DNA of 64,000 bases from Sorghum bicolor (GCF_000003195.3 NC_012877.2:16547344-16611343), one strand, 5' to 3'. Positions 22,776-33,072 are shown, counted from the first letter of the stretch. Numbers and translations: made by a program. Notes: a model not told the origin generated them from the sequence alone.

Positions 22776-25700
22776 ATGGCCGTTGGCTTCGTCGTCCCTG
22801 AGGTCAGACTTCCATCTCATCTGCTGTACTTTTTTCTTGCATTCCTGTTCATCTGCGATTCATTCTTACCGAATATTTTCCTTTTCCTTTTTCTTCGCAT
22901 TTTTATTCCCCAAAACACTAGGAGTTATCCAACAAAATTGTCATCCCTACCGATCAACCACATCTTCAATGCCTCGGCCCTCTAGGGGATCCAGATCCAA
23001 CCGATCTTATCAATGCAGAAACCAACAGGATTCCCTTCAGAGCTGAAAACTTTGCTTTAGATCTATGGAAAGACACTTTTCGCTCTTGGCCCAGCCCTAC
23101 TGTAGGGTGGAAAGACTGGTTCTTGAGGGTCAGCAACTCTTATGAAGTTCAATGGGGTGAGAGGAAATTAGCTCAATGCATTAGGCTGTCCATTGCCGAT
23201 ATGCACAGGAACGAGTCATTGCTGATAGCTGCATCTTACTTTTGGTCAGACACCCTCAACGCTTTTGTTTTTGGCCACGGCCCTGCTTCTCCTACCCTTG
23301 CCGATGTAGCCATGCTTACTGGGTTAGATATATCTTCTGCCGATAGCACCCATTTTTTTGATACCGCCCCCAGTGCCAAAGTGGAGACTCGCGCTATCGG
23401 CGGTTGGTCAGGGTACATCCAGAAGTACCGCGGGAGAGGACCTGTCACCATAAAGGAGCAAACCACCTTTCTGAACATGTGGCTAGACAAGTTTGTATTC
23501 TGTGGTCGATCGGCAGGACCGACTTCTGTCTATCTATCGGCAGCAGAAAGACTGGCTAGCGGCGGCCAATTTCCTCTCGGCCGTTATTTGCTCGGCGCTA
23601 TTTATCACCTTCTTCATCAGGTAGTCCAGAAACTCCTGCTTGGCCAACCTATCGGCAACTTGGGAGGTCCTTGGTGGTTTATTAATATGTGGCTCAATCT
23701 GCACCTGCACAAGCGCCTTGATCTCAACTTGTTCTCACAGCACTTCCCAAGAGATATAGCCGAGAATCATGTGCTGGGTGAAGAGGAATCGGCAACACGT
23801 GCCCCCCTGAACTTTGGCGAAGCTGTTATAGTCTTACCCGGTTCAGGGAACACTCCGGATCAGATCGGCCGATTCTTCGAGACGCTGTATGAAGGTCTGG
23901 CTAGAGATGAACGACCATGGCTGGCTTATGACGACCCAGACAGCATGCTCCCTCTGACCTTCAATCCATTTGATGAAGCTATTGACAGGGACAATGAGGT
24001 GATGATGGCAATCGTGACCCCCAGAGCCATACCAGTGAATTTCTTTGGCAGCACGAAAACCTCTCCCCAAACCTATGAATTTTATAATCCATCGGCATTA
24101 GCTCGCCAGCTAGCTTTCGGCCAATTGCCGATTGCACTTCCTTATGCCGATGTAATAAAGCCCAGAGAGCCCATCGCCAACCTCCTCGAGTGGACTCGAG
24201 TAGCCCAACTACCACCAAATGCCGATACGGATGTAGACCTGTCAGAATGGGTTCCAGCCGCCTTTATCACTCAGGCATACAAGCTATGGTGGGCAGAATG
24301 GAAAGAGAATCTGTTCTGCAGATCAGCCCTCTCATACCGCGGCATGATTGACCCCGAATATGAAGTCCCTGATGACACTGTAAGTATTTTAAACCGATGT
24401 TTCATTTTCCAATATCACTCCCATCGGTAACTTACCCCTGTATTCCTTTTGCAGATTGACAACACCCCCCCATCAGTTAGTAGGAGTGGTAAGCCGATTG
24501 ACTTATTCCCATCGGGCCCGATCTCCTCAATCGGCCATAATGCCCCCACTCTGGCTTCCATCGTGCACAGGGGTGCGCGCCTCAAGAAAGTTACCACCAG
24601 GAAAACTCAGACATCACCACCGGTAACTGCTTCCACTCTGGCACAAGCTTTCAAGGCAATCTGTTAAAACCCTTTTTTCATTTACGTTGACTTATCTTTG
24701 TATCGGCTATCTGTACTTATAAACTCCTTTTTGTTGTTGCAGCAAACTGGTGCATCGGCAAAAGTCAAACGCCAAGGCGCCGATGCCCCCCAGTCTAGCC
24801 AGCCAAAGAGGAAGGGCATCCACGGTGCTAAGGCTGGAACAAAGCGCCAGAAAGTGGCAACTCCTCCTCCTCCTCCGGTATTTCCAATCCCTGTGGAATC
24901 TTCCCCTTCTCCTCCAGACGTCCAGGCACAGCAAGTACTATTTCCACAACCAACACAGGAAGCACCACAGATGGAAGAACCCCAGCAGGAAGAACCTCAA
25001 ACGGCAGTTATATCAGCTGATGTAGGTGAACAAACAGCTGGCCCGGCAGGTACAGTTACATCATCGGTGGTTTCCTCGATTCAGGCAACTGTTGTTTCTC
25101 CTCCGGGTAACATATCTCAACAATACTCCTACCTATAAACTTATTCTCATTTATTCTTATAATCTTTCCTGTTTTCTTTCAGGCGATATCGCTCTATCGG
25201 CAACATTTGCCGATCAACCTGTAGCTCCATCGGCCTCTCTGAGTCAAAGGCGAGAAATCGCCTTGAAGCAAGTAAGTCATCCACTTTTCCATCAGTATCG
25301 TCTGCCGAAGTTTTGACCATAAAGTTGACCTACTTCATTTTTATTTTCAGGAACAAGATTCTCCCAACAGCTTGTTCTCCTTCGCTATTGATATCTTCGA
25401 AGAAGAAGGCGAGGAAGCAAGCTCCTCTCGGGCAGTTGGAATTGTATCGGCAGAAGCCAGAGCTAAGCTGGAGGAGCTATCGGCCATACTTCATCAAGAC
25501 ACAACTCAACTGGTCAACGATTCTGACCCAGCCAAAGCCCTGTTCAAGACCCTTAGAGGCCAAATTCCTGCCGATGCTGAAGAAACACTCTTCCATGCTG
25601 CACATTTAGAAAGCCGCCAGCTTCAGTACCAGAGAGCTACTCGACGCCTTGCCGATAGAGCTGCTCAAATCCAGCTTTCTGAGGAGATGATGAAAGAAAA

Positions 25701-26046
25701 ACTCTTAGCCGATGATAAACATAAGAACATCGGCACCTTAAAGTCTTCAGGTGATGCACTGAAGCAGAAAGTGTCTGATCTATCGGCAAAAAGAGAAGCT
25801 CTACTGGCTGAACTCAAGCAGGTAGAAGACGCTCTGTCCCAAGCTCAGCAAGAAGAGAGTCAGCTGCCGGAGACCATCAAGCATCTTGAACAAGAACGAA
25901 ACGTCCATGGTCGCAAAGCGCTGCAACTGAAGAGGAAACTGAAGCCGATCGAAGGTTCTGCCGATGATGATATCAAAGAGATAGAGACAGCCAACCAAAT
26001 TCGGCTGCGCGCCATATCAGCAATCCAAGCGCTGCTGAGCATCTGA
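22776..26046 (+). CDS. Antisense spliced PMD/coiled-coil gene of element A, intact
   Basis: Six predicted exons join in frame: 22776-22802, 22922-24379, 24455-24655, 24743-25106, 25183-25271 and 25351-26046, about 944 residues. Introns are 75-119 bases. Four use GT-AG; intron 3 has a GC donor. Residues about 50-440 form a plant mobile domain (YFWSDTLNAFVFGHGP, then TLADVAMLTGLDIS, near residues 113-145). Residues about 560-680 are basic and proline-rich with a nuclear-localisation-like PKRKG...KRQK pair. The last 231 residues are charged and heptad-like, a probable coiled coil. The gene lies tail to tail with integrase (145-base gap) and has its own TATA box. Cellular PMD proteins such as Arabidopsis MAIL1 and MAIN act in the nucleus in silencing and genome stability. 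An anti-silencing or regulatory role here is inference. Confidence 0.8.
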
Positions 26047-26097
26047 AGCTTTCATCGGCGACACACCTTTGTTTTTCCGCCTTCAGCTTCTAGTCTA

Positions 26098-26181
26098 GCC
26101 GATAAGACTGTTTTCGGCATCTTTTGAAACATTAAGTCTGCCCTCGAACATTTAAATCCAGCCGATAGGAGTGTTATCGGC
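26098..26181. repeat. Paired stem-loops in the tail-to-tail gap of element A
   Basis: Copy 1 (26098-26118) is GCCGATA, 7-base loop, TTTCGGC. Copy 2 (26161-26181) is GCCGATA, 7-base loop, TATCGGC, a perfect 7-bp stem. They are 63 bases apart, between the antisense stop (26046) and the integrase stop (26192). Homologous pairs occur in C and B, so they are conserved. They may end or separate the convergent transcripts. Confidence 0.7.
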
Positions 26182-26191
26182 ACTTAAACTT

Positions 26192-27436
26192 TTATGCGTC
26201 GATCCATATGCTGGGGTAGTACTTCTTCAAATATTTGCCATTTAATGCTCTGGGAAATTCAACTCCTTCGAGAGTTTCTAGAATATAGGCATTACCAGGA
26301 GCTGAGTGTCTTATCCGATAAGGACCTTCCCAATTAGGAGACCACTTCCCAAACTTCGAACTTTTAGTCCCGACTGGCAAAATCAACTTCCATACCAAAT
26401 CCCCATCGGCAAACTCCTTAGCCTTTACTTTTTTATCATACCATCTAGCAACTCTCTTCTTATTTTCTTCTATACTCATTAAGGCCTTTAACCGATGTCC
26501 TGCTAAATCATCTAACTCATCGGTCATCAAAGTGGCATAATCATCGGCAACCAATTGATCTTGAAAAGATAATCGCCTAGATCCAGCCTTAATCTCCCAA
26601 GGCAATACTGCATCATGTCCATATACTAATTGATAGGGTGACACCTTGGTTGATCCATGGCAAGCCATCCGATAAGACCACAGTGCTTCATTTAACACTG
26701 TATGCCACCGCCTAGGATTTTCTTCAATCTTTCGTTTAATAAGCTTGATAATTCCTTTGTTAGACGCTTCGGCCTGCCCGTTGGCTTGAGCATAGTAAGG
26801 AGAGGAATTCAATATTTTAATTCCCATACCGATTGCGAATTCATCGAACTCCCCTGACGTGAACATGGTGCCCTGATCGGTAGTAATCGTTTGGGGAATC
26901 CCAAATCGGTAAATAATATGCTCCTTCACAAAATCAATCATATTGGCCGATGTGACTTTCTTCAAGGGAATAGCTTCGACCCACTTAGTGAAATAGTCAG
27001 TGGCAACTAGAATGAACTTATGCCCTTTGCTAGATGGTGGATAAATCTGGCCGATCAGATCGATGGCCCACCCCCGGAACGGCCAAGGTTTTATTATAGG
27101 ATTCATAGCCGATGCGGGTGCTCTCTGGATATTACCGAACTTTTGACAACCTTGACAACCCTTGAAATATTTAAAACAATCTTCAAGTATGGTTGGCCAA
27201 AAATATCCATTCCTTCGAATCATCCACTTCATCTTGAAAGCTGACTGATGCGCTCCACATACTCCTTCATGGATTTCCCCCATTAAACTTCTGGCTTCAT
27301 CATCACCCAAGCATCGGAGAAGAATTCCGTCGATAGTTCGATAATATAATTCATTTTCAAGGAGCACATACTTGGTCGCTTGAAATCGAACCCGTCTTCC
27401 AACTTTCTTAGATGGATCTTCTAGATAGTCGACAAT
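26192..27436 (-). CDS. int: Integrase of element A (downstream of an amber codon)
   Basis: This is in the same frame as RT/RNase H, separated only by TAG at 27437-27439 where B and C have Glu. The zinc-binding HHCC region (GVCGAHQSAFKMKWM to GCQGCQKFG) is followed by the full DDE core: Asp in WAIDLIGQ, Asp in TTDQGTMF and Glu in GQAEASNK. The C-terminal segment GDLVWKLILPVG then leads to a stop at 26192. No chromodomain is visible. The enzyme would insert element DNA and make the 5-bp duplication seen at ACCCA. Without readthrough of the amber codon it would not be made from the pol precursor. Confidence 0.9.
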   Translation of the reverse strand: MVDYLEDPSKKVGRRVRFQATKYVLLENELYYRTIDGILLRCLGDDEARSLMGEIHEGVCGAHQSAFKMKWMIRRNGYFWPTILEDCFKYFKGCQGCQKFGNIQRAPASAMNPIIKPWPFRGWAIDLIGQIYPPSSKGHKFILVATDYFTKWVEAIPLKKVTSANMIDFVKEHIIYRFGIPQTITTDQGTMFTSGEFDEFAIGMGIKILNSSPYYAQANGQAEASNKGIIKLIKRKIEENPRRWHTVLNEALWSYRMACHGSTKVSPYQLVYGHDAVLPWEIKAGSRRLSFQDQLVADDYATLMTDELDDLAGHRLKALMSIEENKKRVARWYDKKVKAKEFADGDLVWKLILPVGTKSSKFGKWSPNWEGPYRIRHSAPGNAYILETLEGVEFPRALNGKYLKKYYPSIWIDA

Positions 27437-29425
27437 CTATTTCCTCCAGTCACCGGCACTGACTGCCGATGTTGCATTAATCATTGGCTGATATCTCGAG
27501 GCATGCTGGGCTAACCGATTAGCGTCCTCATTATGCAATCGGGGAACATGCTCCAATTGGAAGTTTTTGAATTCCTTTAACAGTTGCATACTTTTCTCGA
27601 AATAGGTTATGAGAACTTCACTTCGGCATTCATAGCTTCCGGCTAATTGATTTATAACCAACATGGAATCCCCGAATATTTCAACAGCATCGGCACGAAC
27701 TTCTCTTAACAACTCCAATCCCTTGATCAGAGCTTGATACTCAGCCTGATTATTTGTTGATGTAGCAACAATCGGTAAGGAAAATTCATACTTCCTCCCC
27801 TTAGGAGAAATTAACACAATGCCGATTCCTGCTCCCCGATCACAGGTAGATCCATCAAAGAAGAGCGTCCAGGGTGCAATTTCCAAGGTTTCCACTAGGC
27901 CGCAATGTTGAGTCACCAAATCGGCCATAACCTGCCCTTTGACCGCCTTAGCCGATTCGTAACGCAAATCGAATTCCGACAGCGCTAAAATCCATTTACC
28001 GATCCTTCCACTCATAATTGGCATAGATAGCATGTATCGGACTACGTCATCTTTGCAAATAACAGCACATTCGGCCGACAATAGGTAATGTCTTAGCTTG
28101 ATACATGAAAAATATAAGCATAAGCACAGCTTCTCGATGGCCGAATAACTGGTTTCAGCATCAATCAACCTCCTACTCAAATAATAAATTACTCTCTCTT
28201 TCCCTTCAAACTCCTGAACCAAAGCTGAGCCGATAACCGATCCATCGGTAGATAAGTATAATTTGAAGGGTTTCCCTTGTTGAGGTGGAACTAAAACTGG
28301 AGGATTTACTAGATACTTTTTGATTTCATCTAGAGCCAACTGCTGTTCTTCTCCCCAAACAAACTCCTGATCGGCTCTCAATTTTAGAAGAGGACTGAAA
28401 GCACGAATTCTCCCAGATAAATTCGATATAAATCTTCTGATAAAATTCACTTTGCCGATCAAAGATTGGAGCTCGGTTTTATTGGTAGGGGCCACTATTT
28501 TATTGATGGCATCAATAGATCTTCGACTAATTTCAATACCCCTCTGATGTACCATGAAACCAAGAAACTGCCCTGCCGATACACCAAATGCACACTTGTT
28601 GGGATTCATCTTCAATCCATGCTTCCTTGTGCACTCCAACACTCTTCGTAAATCGGCAAGATGCTTTGAGAAATCTCCAGACTTGACCACCACATCATCA
28701 ATATAAATTTCTACGATCTTGCCGATGAACTCATGAAATATAAAATTCATAGCCCTTTGATAAGTAGCACCGGCATTCCTTAACCCAAAAGTCATGACTA
28801 TCCATTCAAATAGTCCAACATGACCAGGACACCTGAATGCGGTTTTTGGAATATCCTCTTCTGCCATGAATATTTGATTGTAACCCGCATTACCATCCAT
28901 GAAGCTGATGACCCGATGGCCAGCCGCAGCATCAACCAGTAGATCGGCGACAGGCATTGGGTATCCATCCATCGGCGTAGCTTTATTGAGATTCCTGAAA
29001 TCAATGCACACCCGAAGCTTCCCGTTCTTCTTGTAAACTGGGACGACATTGGAAATCCATTCAGCATACCGACACTGCCGAATAAACTTAGCTTCAATAA
29101 GTTTAGTGATTTCGGCCTTAATATCAGGTAGAGTGTTAGGATTACATCGGCGGGCTGGTTGCTGATGTGGCCGAAATCCAGACTTAATGGGTAACTGATG
29201 TTCAACAATTGATCGGTCTAAACCAGGCATCTCTGTATAATCCCAAGCAAAGCAATCTTTATATTCCTTTAACAAACTAGTTAATTGCCGTTTACACTCA
29301 GGATCTAGTTTAGCACTAATAAAAGTAGGCCTAGGCTTATCACCACTACCTATATCTACTTCTACCAAATCATCGGCCGATGTGAATCCCTGGCCTAATT
29401 TTCCATCATCGGCGAATCTATCCAT
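27437..29425 (-). CDS. rt-rh: Reverse transcriptase with two RNase H domains, element A
   Basis: 662 residues from the ATG at 29425, which overlaps the stop of the protease ORF by one base (TAATG). RT motifs: VCIDFRNLNKATPMDGYPMP near residue 140 and active-site YIDDVVVKS near 243. A classical RNase H follows (LYLSTDGSVIGSALVQEFEG). A second RNase H near residues 520-640 has FFDGSTC, NNQAEYQAL and FGDSMLV carrying the Asp-Glu-Asp set; this extra archaeal-like RNase H is known from Tat elements. The product copies element RNA to DNA in virus-like particles. It ends at the amber codon 27437-27439 instead of running into integrase. Confidence 0.9.
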   Translation of the reverse strand: MDRFADDGKLGQGFTSADDLVEVDIGSGDKPRPTFISAKLDPECKRQLTSLLKEYKDCFAWDYTEMPGLDRSIVEHQLPIKSGFRPHQQPARRCNPNTLPDIKAEITKLIEAKFIRQCRYAEWISNVVPVYKKNGKLRVCIDFRNLNKATPMDGYPMPVADLLVDAAAGHRVISFMDGNAGYNQIFMAEEDIPKTAFRCPGHVGLFEWIVMTFGLRNAGATYQRAMNFIFHEFIGKIVEIYIDDVVVKSGDFSKHLADLRRVLECTRKHGLKMNPNKCAFGVSAGQFLGFMVHQRGIEISRRSIDAINKIVAPTNKTELQSLIGKVNFIRRFISNLSGRIRAFSPLLKLRADQEFVWGEEQQLALDEIKKYLVNPPVLVPPQQGKPFKLYLSTDGSVIGSALVQEFEGKERVIYYLSRRLIDAETSYSAIEKLCLCLYFSCIKLRHYLLSAECAVICKDDVVRYMLSMPIMSGRIGKWILALSEFDLRYESAKAVKGQVMADLVTQHCGLVETLEIAPWTLFFDGSTCDRGAGIGIVLISPKGRKYEFSLPIVATSTNNQAEYQALIKGLELLREVRADAVEIFGDSMLVINQLAGSYECRSEVLITYFEKSMQLLKEFKNFQLEHVPRLHNEDANRLAQHASRYQPMINATSAVSAGDWRK

Positions 29426-30612
29426 TAAAAACCGTCGTCAGAACCGACTGCTTGGATCGGTGGAATCTCATAATCGGCAACTTTGAGAAAATCTTTCTCC
29501 CAAACTTCTCCTGAAATGCACCTAGTCTTTTCATAAGTATCCGCTTCTGCCGATGCGATAACATAAGAAGAATCCCCTGGGACGATCTCAATCTTGTCAC
29601 CTACCCACTGAACCAAGCACTGATGCATTGTAGATGGGACACAACAATTGGCATGAATCCAATCTCTCCCCAATAATAAATTGTAGGCACCTTTTCCGCT
29701 GATCACGAAAAAGGTTGTCGGCAAGGTTTTGCTGCCGATGGTCAACTCCGCACATATCGCCCCCTTGACCGGAGACACGTTTCCCTCAAAGTCTTTGAGC
29801 ATCATATCGGTCTTGGTCAAATCTTGATCCCCTTTCCCAAGCTTCCGATATACTGCATACGGCATAATATTAATAGCAGCCCCACCATCAACTAGGATCT
29901 TAGTCATTGGCTGCCCGTCAACCCTTCCTTTGAGGAACAAAGCTTTAAGATGCTGCCTCTCGTTATCGGCAGGTTTCTCAAAGATAGCCGTCATTGGATC
30001 CAGAGCCAACTGAGCTATCTGATCAGAAAATCCCAACTCATCGTCACTGGCTGGTGCAAGAAACTCCATCGGCAACATGAATACCATGTTGACGCCTGCC
30101 GATGGACCTTCCTTCTTAGTGTCTGCCGGCTGCCGACTTTCAGAACTCTCTCCTTTATTTAACTCCTCTTGCCTTTCTCGTTGCAACCTCCTTTTCTGTG
30201 TCCTGGTTAATCCTTGAGGGCACCATGGAGGAAGTGGCCTTTGCCTTATTGCCGGGCGTCGGTTCTCCCTTGACTCCATACGATGTGTGTTAGCATCTCT
30301 GCAAAATATGAACTCATCGGGAACCCGCGCATTAGCCATCTCCTCAAGCTCTTCCTGGTTCCTGGGAAAATACTGGACACGGTCACCGAGCCGATCGCGA
30401 ACACTAAGCCTGCCCCCCAGCCGATCATGAACTGACGTCCTTCCTCTGATTGGCCCATTAAATCGCCGTTCATCATCATGATAACGCCGATCGTTCCTAT
30501 CATATCGATCATAACCGTTGCATTCAGGGCAGTCTCTGACAGTAGGAAGCTTGATATTTTCCTCCCAACAATGGATGAAGAATGGGCAATTCCAATGATC
30601 CCTGTGCCGATT
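29425..30612 (-). CDS. pr: Gag C-terminal finger and aspartic protease, element A
   Basis: This continues the gag frame directly after the amber codon 30613-30615. It begins with a Cys/His segment (HWNCPFFIHC, then CPECNGYDRYDR), followed by basic repeats and the retropepsin motif ILVDGGAAINIMP with catalytic Asp near 29885. GAYNLLLGRDWIHANCC lies about 70 residues further. It ends at TAA 29425-29427. The Cys/His segment may be a nucleocapsid-like finger. Active-site Asp-Gly-Gly in place of Asp-Ser/Thr-Gly is also seen in B (and Asn-Gly-Gly in C), so it is a feature of this family. Confidence 0.85.
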   Translation of the reverse strand, partial: NRHRDHWNCPFFIHCWEENIKLPTVRDCPECNGYDRYDRNDRRYHDDERRFNGPIRGRTSVHDRLGGRLSVRDRLGDRVQYFPRNQEELEEMANARVPDEFIFCRDANTHRMESRENRRPAIRQRPLPPWCPQGLTRTQKRRLQRERQEELNKGESSESRQPADTKKEGPSAGVNMVFMLPMEFLAPASDDELGFSDQIAQLALDPMTAIFEKPADNERQHLKALFLKGRVDGQPMTKILVDGGAAINIMPYAVYRKLGKGDQDLTKTDMMLKDFEGNVSPVKGAICAELTIGSKTLPTTFFVISGKGAYNLLLGRDWIHANCCVPSTMHQCLVQWVGDKIEIVPGDSSYVIASAEADTYEKTRCISGEVWEKDFLKVADYEIPPIQAVGSDDGF

Positions 30613-33072
30613 CTACTCCTGTCGGCGTCTTTCTTCTTCCCGTTGATAATCTTCTTGCTGGCGCCGATATCGATCTTCCCGTTGTTGCCACCTCTCTCGA
30701 GGCCTTCTATGAGTTATGACAATACCAGACCGAGGAAGTCTTCCTGAGCTAGCTCCTTCCTGGACCAAGCCCTTACTTCTTGCATCGGCGGTAGTAACTC
30801 GATGCTGAGGATCTACCGATGCACTCTTCTCAGCTGTCTCCGACGTTAAGACCTTAGCCTTCCCCTTAGCGTCCAACATGTTTGTCGGGAAAGGATGTTG
30901 GTCTATCTTCATCGGCTTCTGGGCTTTAGAACTGTCAAACTTGATTCTCCCCGACTCTATAGCCGATTGCAGCTGTTGTCTGAATATTTTGCACTCGTTG
31001 GTGTCATGTGAAGTTGCATTATGCCACTTGCAATACCTCATCCTCTTCAACTCTTCTGCCGACGGGATCACATGGTTAGGTGACAGTTTGATTTGACCTT
31101 CCTGAAGTAGAAAGTCAAATATCCTATCGGCCTTGGCGGTGTCAAAGGCAAACTTCTCTGGTTCTTTCTGCCCAAAAGGACAAGACATCGGCTTCTTGTT
31201 TTTTACCCACTCTGCCAAACCGATTACTGGTTCCTCGTCGGAATCTGAGCTTGTTGCTTCGTCAACAAATGACACTTTCTTATTCCATGCCCTCTTAGGC
31301 TCGAAAGGCTTGATGTCTTGATCAGATATCCTCTGCACCAAATGACTTAAACTCTCGAACTCTTGAGATGCATACTTATCCCTGATATGTGGCAACAAAC
31401 CCTGGAAAGCCAAATCGGCTAGCTGCCGATCATCCAGAACCAGGCTATAGCATTTATTCTTGACCTCTCGTATCCTCTGCACAAATCCCTCAACCGACTC
31501 GTCATTACGTTGCCTCAACTTAACCAAGTCGGTAATTTTCTTCTCATGAACCCCCGAGAAGAAGTATTTGTGGAATTGCTTCTCTAGATCGGCCCAAGTA
31601 ATTACTGAGTTGGGAGGTAACGATATGAACCAAGTAAAGGCCGATCCAGACAGAGATGACGAAAATAGACGAACCCTTAATTCGTCCCTGTTGCCAGCCT
31701 CTCCACATTGAATAATGAACCTGTTGACATGCTCCATGGTTGACGTGTCGTCCTGTCCGGAAAACTTTGTAAAATCTGGTACCTTGTACCGATGTGGAAG
31801 CGGGATCAAATCATACGCTGGAGGATACGGTGTCCGATAAGAATAAGTGTTGACTTTGGGTTTTATCCCAAATTGTTCCCTCATTACTTCAGCAATCTTA
31901 TCGGCCCAATAAGCATCGGCATCTTGCCGATGAGGCGGCTGCGGATCCGGCACTTGGTGGCGAACCTCCACGTGTCTGTTTGGGACGTGACCTGTATGGA
32001 ACATCGTATTGGTCACCTGTCCTCCAATCTGCGGACTACCAAACTGCTGTCCACCGATTGGCTGTCCTCCGAGTTGCTGTCCAAAATTTATTGGCTGGTT
32101 GGGAATTCCCTGACCTTGGAACCCGGGATAAACCTGCCCTTGCTGGAACCCCGTAGTCTGATAACCCTGCTGGGGCGACTGTGGAAAGGCTTGCTGTCCA
32201 AGCCATCCATTATTAGCGTTCATCGGCATAGGTGCTGCCGATGATTGGTAATTGGGTATCGTCGTTGAATTGACATACCCTGGCTGGGCCATAGGCCTCT
32301 GTTGCATCAGCATTGACTCTGCCGATGCGTTGGGCATCTGGAACATTGAATCTTGAGGATTTCCAGTGTGAGGCCTTGCAGTAGTGGTTGTGGTATACCG
32401 AGGACTCTGGTTCACCGGCACATTGGAAGGTGCCGATGTCATAGGAGTTTTGCCCCTCATGTCAGTTATCTGTGATGTCCCTGGCGTCAACTCTGGAGGC
32501 ATACCATAACCCCACCAGTTGGGAGGAAGAGTTAACCCCGACATTGCCGATGCCAACATATCTGTTGTCAGTTTATGCTGCCCGACTGAAATTTGTGGGT
32601 TGGTTGCCATCGGTATAGATAGTGCACCAGTAGTCCCCAATGTACTTGGAGGGACGGCAGACTGTACACCTGCACTCGTCAAGGCAGCCGATGGAGCCGT
32701 GACTTCTGGTGCCGTGGGCTGATGATGGGAAGGGCCCACATAATCCGGCGGGATTTGTCCTTCCTTGAAGGTTCTTGCCACGGCGTTGAAAACCGTATTA
32801 GACAGTACACCAGCTTGGTTGATCAGCGCTCGATTGATAGCATTGTCAACCATGTCTTGAAGCTTGCCAGGATTGGCGTCAAAAGTGACCTGCCGTGGTG
32901 CCAGCAGTGCATCTTTCTGGACCACTTCGCCGCTCCTGTTTATGCTGAAAGACTTCAGGCATTGCTGCTTGAACTCTTCCATGGCTTGGGCAATAGCTTG
33001 CTTCTGCTCATCCTTGAGGTTGGCTTCTGTCACGGGGATGACGTTGTCTTGATCGAGGTCAGAGATCGACAT
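30613..33072 (-). CDS. gag: Gag of element A (ends at an amber codon)
   Basis: 819 residues from the ATG at 33072 (MSISDLDQDNVIPV), chosen because element B has the same start context (46275) after its primer site; an upstream in-frame ATG lies in the LTR. Residues about 1-110 are charged. About 130-420 are Pro/Gln/Met/Gly-rich. About 430-600 hold the retrotransposon gag capsid region (FTKFSGQDDTSTMEHVNRF, then AFTWFISLPP). A Cys/His motif CKWHNATSHDTNEC follows near 680. The stop TAG replaces the TGG (Trp) of B and C. The intact precursor would therefore run on through the protease. Role: particle formation and RNA packaging. Confidence 0.9.
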   Translation of the reverse strand: MSISDLDQDNVIPVTEANLKDEQKQAIAQAMEEFKQQCLKSFSINRSGEVVQKDALLAPRQVTFDANPGKLQDMVDNAINRALINQAGVLSNTVFNAVARTFKEGQIPPDYVGPSHHQPTAPEVTAPSAALTSAGVQSAVPPSTLGTTGALSIPMATNPQISVGQHKLTTDMLASAMSGLTLPPNWWGYGMPPELTPGTSQITDMRGKTPMTSAPSNVPVNQSPRYTTTTTARPHTGNPQDSMFQMPNASAESMLMQQRPMAQPGYVNSTTIPNYQSSAAPMPMNANNGWLGQQAFPQSPQQGYQTTGFQQGQVYPGFQGQGIPNQPINFGQQLGGQPIGGQQFGSPQIGGQVTNTMFHTGHVPNRHVEVRHQVPDPQPPHRQDADAYWADKIAEVMREQFGIKPKVNTYSYRTPYPPAYDLIPLPHRYKVPDFTKFSGQDDTSTMEHVNRFIIQCGEAGNRDELRVRLFSSSLSGSAFTWFISLPPNSVITWADLEKQFHKYFFSGVHEKKITDLVKLRQRNDESVEGFVQRIREVKNKCYSLVLDDRQLADLAFQGLLPHIRDKYASQEFESLSHLVQRISDQDIKPFEPKRAWNKKVSFVDEATSSDSDEEPVIGLAEWVKNKKPMSCPFGQKEPEKFAFDTAKADRIFDFLLQEGQIKLSPNHVIPSAEELKRMRYCKWHNATSHDTNECKIFRQQLQSAIESGRIKFDSSKAQKPMKIDQHPFPTNMLDAKGKAKVLTSETAEKSASVDPQHRVTTADARSKGLVQEGASSGRLPRSGIVITHRRPRERWQQREDRYRRQQEDYQREEERRRQE

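Noticed and set aside
29423..29435. Programmed -1 frameshift slippery site between protease and RT
   Set aside because: The bases before the stop (GGTTTTTAA in A, GAGTTTTAA in B) do not give a proper X XXY YYZ heptamer in the zero frame. Reinitiation or splicing is more likely.
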